Shown here: in pieces, positions 34,040 through 42,823 of the stretch
Numbering within the stretch: the stretch's first letter is position 1
Layout of the letters: each line of letters starts with the position of its first letter
Source: Pseudoalteromonas xiamenensis
GTDB lineage: Bacteria; Pseudomonadota; Gammaproteobacteria; Enterobacterales; Alteromonadaceae
DNA length: 64,000 bases
Direction: 5' to 3' (one strand)
Assembly: GCF_042431545.1 (NCBI RefSeq)
Contig: NZ_JBHLYX010000014.1
Translations under genes and position numbers: made by a program
The notes under the pieces: generated by a model
Database searches by the model: none
The model's input: only the letters and a program-made list of their open reading frames with translations
Told to the model about the DNA's origin: nothing

Positions 34040-34100
34040 GCGCTCTGCGGGGCAATATAATGAAATGGTGCATTTTTCTATTACCACGCAGAGTGAGCGC
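34040..34100. repeat. Imperfect long inverted repeat in the gap before the lipoprotein pair
   Basis: GCGCTCTGCG at 34040-34049 faces CGCAGAG (34087-34093) and AGCGC (34096-34100), with a three-base bulge and a loop of about 37 bases. It lies upstream of the lipoprotein pair in an otherwise empty gap (33951-34209). It could be a structured RNA or a binding site; no family is recognised. Confidence 0.4.
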
Positions 34101-34209
34101 TTTAGTATTGTCATTGTATTAACCTAAGTTGCGTATACGAGGTGGAAAGTACCAATCTATACTGTCAGCAGGCATGATTAACTGCTGCTATGCGCATCTG
34201 AGGTTATGA

Positions 34210-34392
34210 TTAGTTATAGCCGAGTACAAAAACTTTTGGTTCTTCACCTTTACGTTTCTGCTCTTTTGTTGGGCTTAGCAAACCGTAAACTTCATCGCGG
34301 TAGCTATCACTTTCATTGAGTAAGTGATCGTCAATAGGTTGAGTTAGTTCACGCTCCGGTGCTAAAACAGATTTGTTCAATTTATGTGTCAT
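34210..34392 (-). CDS. Small soluble hypothetical protein
   Basis: A 60-residue charged protein ending in EEPKVFVLGYN, with no membrane segment or known motif. A GGGGGA lies five bases before the ATG, which supports translation. The frame stands alone between the lipoprotein pair and a hydrolase gene. I do not recognise it; it could be a lineage-specific small protein. Confidence 0.5.
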   Translation of the reverse strand: MTHKLNKSVLAPERELTQPIDDHLLNESDSYRDEVYGLLSPTKEQKRKGEEPKVFVLGYN

Positions 34393-34665
34393 AAGGTTCC
34401 CCCAGTTTTACCGTATGTGTTTTGATTACGAGACGCGACATTCGCGCCGTGCCGTAAATATAGAGCATAGACCATGCCATTGAGATGATCTGGCTCATGT
34501 TCTGATTTATACCGCTATTTTTCTTAAATATTGCTGAATATTTAATCTTAAGCGTACTAAATTGGATCATTTTTGCACTATAACAGCGCAAGACGCATAA
34601 AGTGGACTGATCACTTAAAAAGTATTAGTCAGAGAGATTAAGCTCAGTCTTATGGATTGGAATAG

Positions 34666-35973
34666 TTATGGCAATGCATGAACGAAGTGTTCAAGTACTT
34701 GTTCTAATTGATGATAGTAAGGGTTGTAGGTAAGTCGTTGAAATATTGGGTTCGATTGCGTGTTTTCAATAGTCGTTTCACCACGGACAGCATTTGGCTC
34801 CAGCGTACACTGTGCATACTTTTGCAGATCATTTAAATAAATTCCGCAGTGTCGATATGTCCCATTTTTTCCGTAAAAGGGGTGTGAGGGGGGGTGTAAA
34901 AGGCCAATATGCGACATTCCATTGAACGCAGCGCAAGGTTCTTCGATACATCGAGCTTGCTCGATTTGGTATTTTTCCCCGAGTACAGATTGCGCCCAAG
35001 ACCGCTCTCCATAAAGTAATAAGGTATCACGTGGATGATGCCATTGGGCTAACAGGCCTAATGTTGCATGACTATCAATCGTTGTATCCACCTCGCTAAG
35101 TAGCGTAAGTTTGGGAATGTTTCGTAATGCGGCGTGGTTAAAGTTGGGTTGATAAAACGTACTCATTACCTCATGGACTAACGCGGCGGCAGCCATGGGA
35201 AAGCTTTCATATTTAAATGGGTCAATATCCGGCGCTTCATCTAACCAACGAAGACCCGGTACGTATTGAAGCCACTGAGCCAAAAAGCTGTATTTATTGT
35301 GCGATTGTGATGCAGGTGCAATCAGCACGATACCGGATACCTTATCTGGTTGGACTGCGGCGGCGTTGAGCGCGAGTGTGGCGCCCGTTGAATACCCAAC
35401 AAGCAACACCTGCTCAAAATTCGTTTGGGCATCTAAAAGCGCTTCTTGTGTTATTTCCGACCAAGCCGTCACGTCGACTTGTTGTAAATCACTAGGAGCG
35501 GTTGCGTGACCTGGAAGCAGTAAAGTGCGTACGGTATAGCCTTGTGCCCAAAGTAGTGGGGCAATTGCATGAAAGCTAAACGGCGAGTCGGTTAATCCAT
35601 GAAAAAGGAGCGCCACTTTTTTCGATTGGGGTTGCTCAAGTTCAAAAGGGGCGACGAGATCACTGACGGTTACAGGGGGAGTAAGCTGGTCGTGTTTGAT
35701 AAGCCATTGCGTTGTTGGAGTACTAATTGGACAAGGTAACGTACCGCGAGGGTTTCGAATTGCGATAATTTGCTTACTTTGCGCAGCGTAACTCGAAAAA
35801 GACGGTGTGCTGCGGTACGACATGAAAAGCGGCCCTTCGTTAGTTGCATAACGGTATGGCGCATCTTGGATTTGCGCTTCCAATTGTTGTGCGTTTAAAC
35901 GCGAAGACAAGCAGCTAGTCTCAGCAAAAGTAGCCGAGCTCATGAACAATAGCAGCAACCACATTCTGATCAT
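34666..35973 (-). CDS. Exported alpha/beta hydrolase
   Basis: A 435-residue hydrolase with an N-terminal signal peptide (about 1-17). The alpha/beta domain (about 115-330) contains LLFHGLTDSP as oxyanion region, GYSTG as nucleophile elbow, a likely acid in SEVDTTID, and a likely histidine in MSHIGLL. It resembles the serine aminopeptidase S33/monoglyceride lipase group. The start overlaps the stop of the upstream hybrid kinase gene (ATGA), so the two are translated together, perhaps as Lrp regulator, kinase and hydrolase in one operon. The substrate is unknown. Confidence 0.8.
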   Translation of the reverse strand: MIRMWLLLLFMSSATFAETSCLSSRLNAQQLEAQIQDAPYRYATNEGPLFMSYRSTPSFSSYAAQSKQIIAIRNPRGTLPCPISTPTTQWLIKHDQLTPPVTVSDLVAPFELEQPQSKKVALLFHGLTDSPFSFHAIAPLLWAQGYTVRTLLLPGHATAPSDLQQVDVTAWSEITQEALLDAQTNFEQVLLVGYSTGATLALNAAAVQPDKVSGIVLIAPASQSHNKYSFLAQWLQYVPGLRWLDEAPDIDPFKYESFPMAAAALVHEVMSTFYQPNFNHAALRNIPKLTLLSEVDTTIDSHATLGLLAQWHHPRDTLLLYGERSWAQSVLGEKYQIEQARCIEEPCAAFNGMSHIGLLHPPSHPFYGKNGTYRHCGIYLNDLQKYAQCTLEPNAVRGETTIENTQSNPIFQRLTYNPYYHQLEQVLEHFVHALP

Positions 35974-38720
35974 GAAGTTGCCAATCTCATGAGTAACTCA
36001 CCGAGTTTATCTCTGTCTAAAGGCTTAGCGAGATGATAATTAAAGCCAATTGCCTCGGCATGCGCTTTATGTTCTGGCATGACGTCCGCAGTGAGCGCGA
36101 CAATCGGCAGCGTACTTTTTGATTTTTGTTCGCGGATTAACGCGGTTGCTTGGTAGCCATCCATAACTGGCATTTGGCAATCCATCAACACAACATCAAA
36201 ATGTTCTAATGCCACTAAATTAACTGCCAATTGGCCATTTTCAACAATGGTCGGTTCAATGTTGAAGGAATTCAGCATTGCTTTAATGACGACTTGATTT
36301 ACGGGATTGTCTTCGGCAACCAAGACATGCAGTTTTGATAGCACTTGATTATCAATGTTGACCACTTGAGTTTCAGGAGCTTTGCCGACAGGAAGTTTAA
36401 GTTCAAGATTAAATGTTGTACCAACACCAAATTCACTGCTGATTTTGAGCTCCCCGCCCATGAGTCGACACAAGTCTCTTGAAATAGCCAAACCGAGTCC
36501 CGTTCCACCAAATTTGCGAGAAGTGGAAGAATCAGCTTGGCTGAAAGGTGCAAAGACGACTTCAAGTTTGCTGGGTTCGATACCAATGCCCGTGTCGGCA
36601 ACTGAAATCGCGAGCTTGAAATGGCGTTTTTCGATTTTATGTTGGACAGACACCACAACTTTGCCGCGAGAGGTAAACTTAATTGCATTGCTGCAGAGGT
36701 TGATTAACACCTGCTCGAGACGCAGCACATCACCTTTGAGCCAGCAGTCATTGGGTAACGAGTGCTCAATGCGCCACGTTAGCCCTTTTTCCTGAGCGGC
36801 TGTTGCAAACATGCTGTCTAAACGCATTAGCACGTCAGTTAAATTAAATTCGTGTTCTTCCAACACCAACTTGTTTGATTCAATTTTGGAAATATCAAGA
36901 ATGTCATTCACAAGATTCAGTAACGTTTTTGCCGCAAGACCAATTCGCTCTATGTAGGTATGCAGTTCATCACTGGATTTAGTAATTTTGGCCAAAGAAG
37001 CAAACCCGATCACCGCATTTAATGGTGTGCGGATCTCATGGCTCATGTTGGCTAAGAAGCGACTTTTCGCTTGGTTGGCTTCGTCGGATTCACGCTTGGC
37101 TTTGGCAAGGGATAATGTTTTCACTTCCACTAAATGATTGAGTGCCTCACTTTGACGGACAAAAAGTAAAATGAGTAACGACAGTAAACTGCAGATAGAG
37201 ATTTGCAGGATCATCAGCATTAACGTTTGCTGATGATTCAAATTCGAAATAAATTCATCCCGTAAGCTAAGTTCCATACGCCAAGTTTGCCCCGCAAAAT
37301 ACAGTGTGCGCTCTCTGGTATATGGGTAACTAGACGGTTGCTCCGACCCGCGATTTTGGTAAAACGGCCGTGTTTTCCCTGATTCGTACAGCGCAACATT
37401 AAGCATTTGTGCATTACTTTGCGTGATGGCCTCTTCTACGATGGTTTTCGCATCCACAACTATTGTGGCAAATCCACCGATTTGATGGTTACCCGTTTTT
37501 GTATCGATTTTGGATGAGTAAACTGGCGCAAACAGCAAGTAAGCGGGTTGGTCATTACTGGATTGAACCAGCTGAAGGATCCCTGACGCTTGAGGCGTAT
37601 TCGACAACTCAGCGGCAATTAACGCGGATTTTCGATCTGGACGAGAATACACATTAAAACCAAGGGCATTGCGGTTATCCGCTTCAGGAAGAATATACGT
37701 GACCACCACTCTTGGGTCATTTTCACTTAGCGGAGCGCCTTTGATGGCGACATCATTGCCATAAAGCGACTGCAAACGTTTGTTGAAGGCATCAACATCG
37801 GCAGGTGCAACCGCCACATTCCAAGACAAGGCTTTAATGAATAGGTGTTGGCGGCGCAGTTTTGCTGCCGCGAGCTTGAATTCTGGCAACGTTAAATGTG
37901 GGTCTTGGTAAATAACCGCAGATAAATCGTAGGCGGCTAAAAGTGTTCTACCTAGGTGGCGATGGAGGATCGTTTCAACGACTTGTGCTTCTCTGTCAGC
38001 AACTTGAGTTGCGTTATGTTGGTTGTTTTTGGTGTACATATAGGTTGTGACTGCAACAGAGCAGATCAACGCCATGCTACCAACGACAGCCGACCAAGAG
38101 CGAGGCTTGTGTGCGACACTTTTCAGCCAAGGCTGCACTAACACCATGATAATGGGTGTAATTAAAATCACTCCCAAACTGTCACCCAACCACCAAAATA
38201 GCATGTTCGTCCAGTGATTTTCTGGACTGTAATGAGGATTAAACAAGCTTAATGACGCGACACCAACATTGGATGAAATTAAGTTGACGGCAATGCCGAC
38301 AATACCGATAACGTAAAACGCGTGAATTCGTGATTTGGGAAACAAGGGGTTACCCAGCCAATTGCGCAGCAGCAGCCCACCGACAAGCGCTTGCAGCATC
38401 GCACCGGTAGCGATGAGACTAATTTCAGCAACTTTGAGCCATGAAAACGCGAGCAATGCACCCGTTTGTGAGACACTCCAATTAAATATTGCGGAGGCGA
38501 GAAAGACTCCGGGTAGAAAACGCAGTCCACAAACGTAGGTCCCCGTAAGCGCTATGCCCGCGGGTAACCAAATTGGTAACACTTGCGATTGGACAGTAAA
38601 AAACAGAAGCGCATGTCCACTGACCACATAGGCAACCAAAAATAAAAGGTATAGCGTGGCTTTTTGCCATCGAGATTGAAGAGTAAGCACGACGTTTCTA
38701 CATCTTTCCTTGGTTGTCAC
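35970..38720 (-). CDS. MASE1-CHASE hybrid sensor histidine kinase
   Basis: A 916-residue membrane sensor. Residues about 20-200 form a MASE1 multi-helix membrane domain (VLPIWLPAGIAL, ISSNVGVASL). A CHASE extracytoplasmic sensor (about 245-440) and a membrane helix (about 500-520) follow. The kinase core has H561 in MSHEIRTPLN, an HATPase domain (about 665-780, with DTGIGI and GTGLGLAISR), and a C-terminal receiver (about 795-912) with D847 in LMDCQMPVMDG. The start is a GTG at 38720 without a clear ribosome site, so the first residues are uncertain. It follows the Lrp-like gene by 19 bases and overlaps the hydrolase. The ligand is unknown. Confidence 0.9.
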   Translation of the reverse strand: MTTKERCRNVVLTLQSRWQKATLYLLFLVAYVVSGHALLFFTVQSQVLPIWLPAGIALTGTYVCGLRFLPGVFLASAIFNWSVSQTGALLAFSWLKVAEISLIATGAMLQALVGGLLLRNWLGNPLFPKSRIHAFYVIGIVGIAVNLISSNVGVASLSLFNPHYSPENHWTNMLFWWLGDSLGVILITPIIMVLVQPWLKSVAHKPRSWSAVVGSMALICSVAVTTYMYTKNNQHNATQVADREAQVVETILHRHLGRTLLAAYDLSAVIYQDPHLTLPEFKLAAAKLRRQHLFIKALSWNVAVAPADVDAFNKRLQSLYGNDVAIKGAPLSENDPRVVVTYILPEADNRNALGFNVYSRPDRKSALIAAELSNTPQASGILQLVQSSNDQPAYLLFAPVYSSKIDTKTGNHQIGGFATIVVDAKTIVEEAITQSNAQMLNVALYESGKTRPFYQNRGSEQPSSYPYTRERTLYFAGQTWRMELSLRDEFISNLNHQQTLMLMILQISICSLLSLLILLFVRQSEALNHLVEVKTLSLAKAKRESDEANQAKSRFLANMSHEIRTPLNAVIGFASLAKITKSSDELHTYIERIGLAAKTLLNLVNDILDISKIESNKLVLEEHEFNLTDVLMRLDSMFATAAQEKGLTWRIEHSLPNDCWLKGDVLRLEQVLINLCSNAIKFTSRGKVVVSVQHKIEKRHFKLAISVADTGIGIEPSKLEVVFAPFSQADSSTSRKFGGTGLGLAISRDLCRLMGGELKISSEFGVGTTFNLELKLPVGKAPETQVVNIDNQVLSKLHVLVAEDNPVNQVVIKAMLNSFNIEPTIVENGQLAVNLVALEHFDVVLMDCQMPVMDGYQATALIREQKSKSTLPIVALTADVMPEHKAHAEAIGFNYHLAKPLDRDKLGELLMRLATS

Positions 38721-38739
38721 GAGTGACTTTAGTATAGCC

Positions 38740-39201
38740 TTAAATTGGCAGTGAGCGTCTACTAAATGTTTGTTTTAGCACTATTGTTGATTCAACCGCT
38801 GCAACATGGTGCTGCGTAGCCAGCTTGTGTTTTAGAAAAAACTCATAGTGCTCTAAGTCCTCTGCGACCACTTCCAACAAATAATCGTAGCTCCCAGAGA
38901 TGACCGAACAGCTCAACACGTGCGCAAGTGATTCAACATGGGATTCAAATTGACTCGCCGCAACCGCGGAGTTTTCAGACAAGCGAACAAACGCGTAGAC
39001 CAATACACTCAGGCCGAGGGATTTTGCATTAAGCTTTGCGTGGTAACCTTCAATAATGCCATCTGATTGCAACTTTTTAACGCGCCTAAGGCAGGGGGTG
39101 TCGGATAAACTGACGTGTTCTGCCAAGGCACTGTTGGACATGCGCGCATTGTTCTGAAGCGCACGTAATACTTCTTTGTCTTTCTTATCAAGAGGTGCCA
39201 T
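38740..39201 (-). CDS. Lrp/AsnC family transcription regulator
   Basis: A 153-residue regulator with an N-terminal helix-turn-helix (about 5-55, LDKKDKEVLRAL then SDTPCLRRVKKL) and a C-terminal RAM ligand-binding domain (about 65-145, VLSCSVISGSYDYLLEVVAEDL). Members usually sense an amino acid. I start at ATG 39201; a GTG five codons earlier is also possible and neither has a good ribosome site. It is divergent from the IDO-like and kynureninase-like genes, the classic arrangement for a local regulator, so control of that pair by an indole or amino acid ligand is a reasonable inference. Confidence 0.85.
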   Translation of the reverse strand: MAPLDKKDKEVLRALQNNARMSNSALAEHVSLSDTPCLRRVKKLQSDGIIEGYHAKLNAKSLGLSVLVYAFVRLSENSAVAASQFESHVESLAHVLSCSVISGSYDYLLEVVAEDLEHYEFFLKHKLATQHHVAAVESTIVLKQTFSRRSLPI

Positions 39202-39364
39202 TTGAGTGATTTTCACTATTTTCTAATTGTTATATTCATATTGTTGCTAATAAATGGAGTAAATCAACCTGATTTTGCGAATTTTATTTCGAGTAGCTTT
39301 GTTAAGCTGGTGACTATGAGACACTGCTATTTTAGTGTCAGGCGTCGTGAAAATAGAGAATAAA

Positions 39365-40552
39365 ATGAGTACGTTATCAACAGAATTTGATCAGTGGATC
39401 CGACATGACTTTGTACAGTTGAATGATCAACTTGAAGCGTTGTATTGGCAGCAAGATGACAAGGCGAACGTCGTCGCGGTAGGTGAAGACATTAAGCAAA
39501 CGCTTACCACGCAAGGTAATGCGTTTATCATCAAATTGCTTGCCGAAGGCAACACCGATGAAGGTTTCGAAAATGCCTTTGATTTACTTGGGAATGTTGG
39601 ATTGTTTATGGCGGCCTGCCGTCGCCATGAAATTACCGAACCGAGTCGCGAGGTCATTTCGCCTTTGCAAGAAGCCTCAGCGCTTGCCATGCACATAGGC
39701 GCATCCATAGGGGTTACACCACGTTTCGCAACCGCACATTTAACCACTCACAACAAAGCGGTGAATGGGGTATATAAACGCTTCACCAATCTTCACGCGG
39801 AGAAGTTGTTTATTGATTACAACACGCGTGGCATTTTGGCGTATAAAAGAGCGGCGGAATCGTTGATAAAAATCCATTCCCTCGGCATTTCACACCCAAT
39901 GACGCCGATTTTGCTGACAGAAGTCAAACGCGCACTGCTCGATGTTATTGAATCAAATCAAATACTCTATACGGAATTGGATACGGACGCGTTTTTTTAC
40001 CAAGTTCGTCCATATTACAAGCCTTATCGAGTTGGCAAAGAGATCTACCGAGGTGCAAATGCAGGCGATTTTGCAGGGATTAACGTGATAGACCTGACGC
40101 TGGGTTTATGCCAAGCCAACGATGTGCATTATGGCCAAATGCTCGTTGATAAATTTTTATATATGATGCCGGAAGATCAAGCGACACTTCGAGAGTGCAT
40201 GCGTTTGCCCAATTTGTTCGATGCACTGCTTACTGAAGCGGAAAATGGCCATACCGGCAGTTGGTTTGAAGAAACGGCCACCTTGTTTATGCAAGTGTGT
40301 AAATTGCACGGAGATACGGCCATCCAACATCACAATCAATTAGTCAGTAAGTACATCGCTCATCCTTCACAGCGTTTGGCACAGCAACATATGGACAAAG
40401 TCACCGCCAGTGGACCACCGTTGCCGGTATTGCTTATGCAATTAGAAACATTACGAGACAAACGCGCCGCGGCGAATCGTGAAGACATCTATACTCGTTA
40501 TCAAGATCTGCAAATACTCCGCCAACGAGTAAAAGGAGGTGCTTCACAATGA
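39365..40552 (+). CDS. IDO/PrnB-superfamily haem protein (indoleamine-dioxygenase-like)
   Basis: A 395-residue all-helical protein that I align by eye with indoleamine 2,3-dioxygenase and PrnB. F210, F211 and R215 in FFYQVR match IDO1 F226, F227 and R231 with identical spacing. H323 in HHNQLVSKYI matches the proximal haem ligand H346 in YHLQIVTKYI. Between them YRGANAG resembles the IDO loop that ends GGSAG, and MMPEDQATLRECM resembles YMPPAHRNFLCSL. Family members oxidise tryptophan-type indoles (IDO) or rearrange chlorotryptophan (PrnB). The start at 39365 begins MSTLS; ribosome site weak. Overlaps the next gene by four bases. Substrate and reaction are unknown; haem binding is inferred. 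Confidence 0.75.
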   Translation: MSTLSTEFDQWIRHDFVQLNDQLEALYWQQDDKANVVAVGEDIKQTLTTQGNAFIIKLLAEGNTDEGFENAFDLLGNVGLFMAACRRHEITEPSREVISPLQEASALAMHIGASIGVTPRFATAHLTTHNKAVNGVYKRFTNLHAEKLFIDYNTRGILAYKRAAESLIKIHSLGISHPMTPILLTEVKRALLDVIESNQILYTELDTDAFFYQVRPYYKPYRVGKEIYRGANAGDFAGINVIDLTLGLCQANDVHYGQMLVDKFLYMMPEDQATLRECMRLPNLFDALLTEAENGHTGSWFEETATLFMQVCKLHGDTAIQHHNQLVSKYIAHPSQRLAQQHMDKVTASGPPLPVLLMQLETLRDKRAAANREDIYTRYQDLQILRQRVKGGASQ

Positions 40553-41664
40553 TAAACAAAGGTGATGCGTTTCATTTGCCAAAAAACGGGACCTATTTGC
40601 TTAGTCATTCTGTTGGGCGACCTTTAAAGTCCTTACAAGCGCATTTACGAGCGCACTATTTTGAGCCGTGGGAACAGGGCTTAGTGGAGCCTTGGGGGCA
40701 TTGGTTACAGGGGATTGAACAATTTACTACTGCACTAGGGAGGCTATTCAATGCGCCAGCTACGCAGTTTTGTCCTCAAACCAATGTATCCAGTGGTTTA
40801 ACGAAGCTATTACAAAGTTTGCCTTCATCCACGACACCCATTCGATTGTTGATGAGTGAAAATGACTTTCCAAGTATGGGGTTTGTTGCACAGTGTGCGC
40901 GTAACGACATAGAGCTTCACTTTATTGGCGCGGACTCAGACATGAGTGATCCTGATGTTTGGCAAATGCACTTAACCCCAGATATCGACTTTGTTTTTGT
41001 CAGTCACGTTTATTCAAATACTGGCCAGCAAGCGCCCATTTCCTTCATCGCCTCAAAAGCAAAAGAGCGCGGTATAAAAGTCATTCTAGACGTCGCCCAA
41101 TCAGCCGGGATTTTGCCCGTCGATCTCAATGCGCTACAAATTGATGTGATGTTGGGGTCGTCAGTCAAATGGTTGTGCGGTGGGCCTGGTGCGGCTTATT
41201 TATGGGTCAGTGAGGCGTTATTGAGTGAGTTAAAACCAAAAGATGTCGGGTGGTTTTCGCACGCTAATCCATTTGAATTCGACATTCATCATTTTGAATT
41301 CCACCAAACCGCATTACGCTTCTGGGGGGGGACGCCGTCAGTAGAGCCCTTTATCGGTGCCGCGCACAGCATTCACTATTTTACCGAACTGGGCATTACA
41401 CAAGTGCGAGAGCATAACTGGGCTTTACTCTCTCAGCTACACACCGCGCTTGAAGGGTATATGGTGTCAGAATGTAAAATTGAACGTGCTTCAGGTACGG
41501 CGATTGTGTCATTTGGCGCTCATAATGAACGAATTCTAGCGGCCCTGAAAGAACAGCAAATTGCGGTGGATTGTCGCCTGCATGGATTACGTATTTCACC
41601 CCATTTGTACAACACACAAGATGACCTTAATCGACTTGTTGAGGTTGTTCAAGCTCATCTTTGA
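40549..41664 (+). CDS. Kynureninase-like PLP-dependent enzyme
   Basis: A 371-residue fold-type I PLP enzyme. It follows kynureninase step by step: an opening HLPKNGTYLLSHSVG like LPEGVIYLDGNSLG, D181 in DVAQSAG for the pyridine nitrogen, K207 in SVKWLCGGPG for the Schiff base, GWFSH-x3-F (kynureninase GWFGH), and RFWGGTPS (kynureninase YLCGTQP). Kynureninase cleaves the side chain of kynurenine to give anthranilate and alanine. Its start overlaps the stop of the IDO-like gene (ATGA), and an AAAGGAGG lies just upstream. A hairpin (41647-41672) spans its stop codon. Whether it acts on kynurenine or another substrate, for example an amine, is open. Confidence 0.8.
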   Translation: MINKGDAFHLPKNGTYLLSHSVGRPLKSLQAHLRAHYFEPWEQGLVEPWGHWLQGIEQFTTALGRLFNAPATQFCPQTNVSSGLTKLLQSLPSSTTPIRLLMSENDFPSMGFVAQCARNDIELHFIGADSDMSDPDVWQMHLTPDIDFVFVSHVYSNTGQQAPISFIASKAKERGIKVILDVAQSAGILPVDLNALQIDVMLGSSVKWLCGGPGAAYLWVSEALLSELKPKDVGWFSHANPFEFDIHHFEFHQTALRFWGGTPSVEPFIGAAHSIHYFTELGITQVREHNWALLSQLHTALEGYMVSECKIERASGTAIVSFGAHNERILAALKEQQIAVDCRLHGLRISPHLYNTQDDLNRLVEVVQAHL

Positions 41665-41672
41665 GCTTGAAC
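41647..41672. terminator. Stop-straddling hairpin after the kynureninase-like gene
   Basis: A perfect ten-base stem GTTCAAGCTC / GAGCTTGAAC with the TGA stop at the base of the loop. It has no T tract and lies between convergent genes. Confidence 0.5.
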
Positions 41673-41701
41673 TTGAGTCTAGGCGACAATGGTTTCACAG
41701 A

Positions 41702-42808
41702 TTAAACGAGTTTCAATGCCTCAAGTTGTTTGATTAATCTATGTAAATCGACTTGAGTATTGAACAGCGCGCCTTCTGATTGGCTTAAATTAATAACGCC
41801 TTCTTCAACCAGTTTAGTGAAGAAGTCTTCTTGTATTTCCGTGAGTTCGAGTAAGTGATAGCTGGATGAAATCTTCGTCAGCATGTTTGAAAGAACGGAA
41901 TTTACAATCGTGTTGTGTTCGTTTATCGCACTGCTAATGTCTGCAACTGTTTGCTTTAAATCAGCGATGGCTTGTGTCATGCCACTGCGTAGAGATAAGT
42001 CTTCCAACTTGGCTTCTAAACCTTCGACGATGGCTGCCGTGTAATCTCTGACCTCACCTTTAACCGCATCATCAGCGGGCATGTTTTTAACTAAAAACGA
42101 TACATGCTTGCCATTGACCATTAAACGCTGCCCAAACTCAAACAGTCGACCTTTATTGGCAATCGTTTCGTAAACGTTAGCTTCAATGGGGCTAAGCTGT
42201 GCCCCGTTGAAATCCAGCATCATCGGAGTTGGCTTACGAACGGAAATACTGGCCCGCAATCTAAAAAAGCGCATTGCATCAAAAAAGGTCTGGATAACCC
42301 CCTCAACGTCTGTACACGCATTGAGGTTTTTGAAAAAGCTCATGACATAGCTGTACTGCGATGCCTGTTTCATGGTGACTTCTACTAGCTGATAGGCCTC
42401 TTGGTGGCTCTGTTGCAAGGCATGGCGTTCTTTGAGTAGTTTCAAATCGCGCTCAATACGCGAGATGAGCTCTTTTATTTCAAACGGTTTACCGATGAAA
42501 TCATCTGCGCCCATTGCAAAGGCCTTCAATTTCGTGTCGATTGAACTGTCACCAGACACGACGAATAACGCATAAGGGTTACCGTTTGCGGCGCTCGCTA
42601 GCTTTTCACACAATGCAAGACCTGGCATGTCGGGCAACCCAAGATCTAACATAACGAGCGACGGTTGCACGGCTGCGAATTGGTCTAAAGCACTTTGACC
42701 GTCATGGGCAAAATAGCATTGATATTGGTCTATTAGCGTCTCTGTAATTAACGCACAATAGTCCAAGTCATCATCAATAATCAGAATTTTCGTTTTAGGG
42801 TTATTCAT
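41702..42808 (-). CDS. Response regulator with receiver and uncharacterised C-terminal domain
   Basis: A 368-residue protein: a receiver domain (about 6-125) with acidic pocket DDD (12-14), D55 in LVMLDLGLPDMPG and the KPF lysine near 108. A helical linker (about 125-150), a mixed domain (about 160-270) and a C-terminal helical region follow. I see no HTH, GGDEF, EAL, HD-GYP or PP2C motif, so the output is unknown. It is the third gene of a kinase, receiver, receiver-X operon. The ATG at 42808 is chosen; the TTG five codons upstream is less likely. Confidence 0.8.
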   Translation of the reverse strand: MNNPKTKILIIDDDLDYCALITETLIDQYQCYFAHDGQSALDQFAAVQPSLVMLDLGLPDMPGLALCEKLASAANGNPYALFVVSGDSSIDTKLKAFAMGADDFIGKPFEIKELISRIERDLKLLKERHALQQSHQEAYQLVEVTMKQASQYSYVMSFFKNLNACTDVEGVIQTFFDAMRFFRLRASISVRKPTPMMLDFNGAQLSPIEANVYETIANKGRLFEFGQRLMVNGKHVSFLVKNMPADDAVKGEVRDYTAAIVEGLEAKLEDLSLRSGMTQAIADLKQTVADISSAINEHNTIVNSVLSNMLTKISSSYHLLELTEIQEDFFTKLVEEGVINLSQSEGALFNTQVDLHRLIKQLEALKLV

Positions 42809-42823
42809 TTTTGTCACTTTCAA

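Noticed and set aside
34021..34130. Possible integron attC-like site from the long bulged hairpin
   Set aside because: No GTTRRRY/RYYYAAC core pair at the hairpin base and no integrase or cassette array nearby.
34382..34591. 69-codon minus-strand frame overlapping the 60-residue hypothetical protein
   Set aside because: The start is a TTG without a ribosome site and the first half is A/T-rich filler. A shorter version from an ATG at 34480 remains possible, but there is no support for it.
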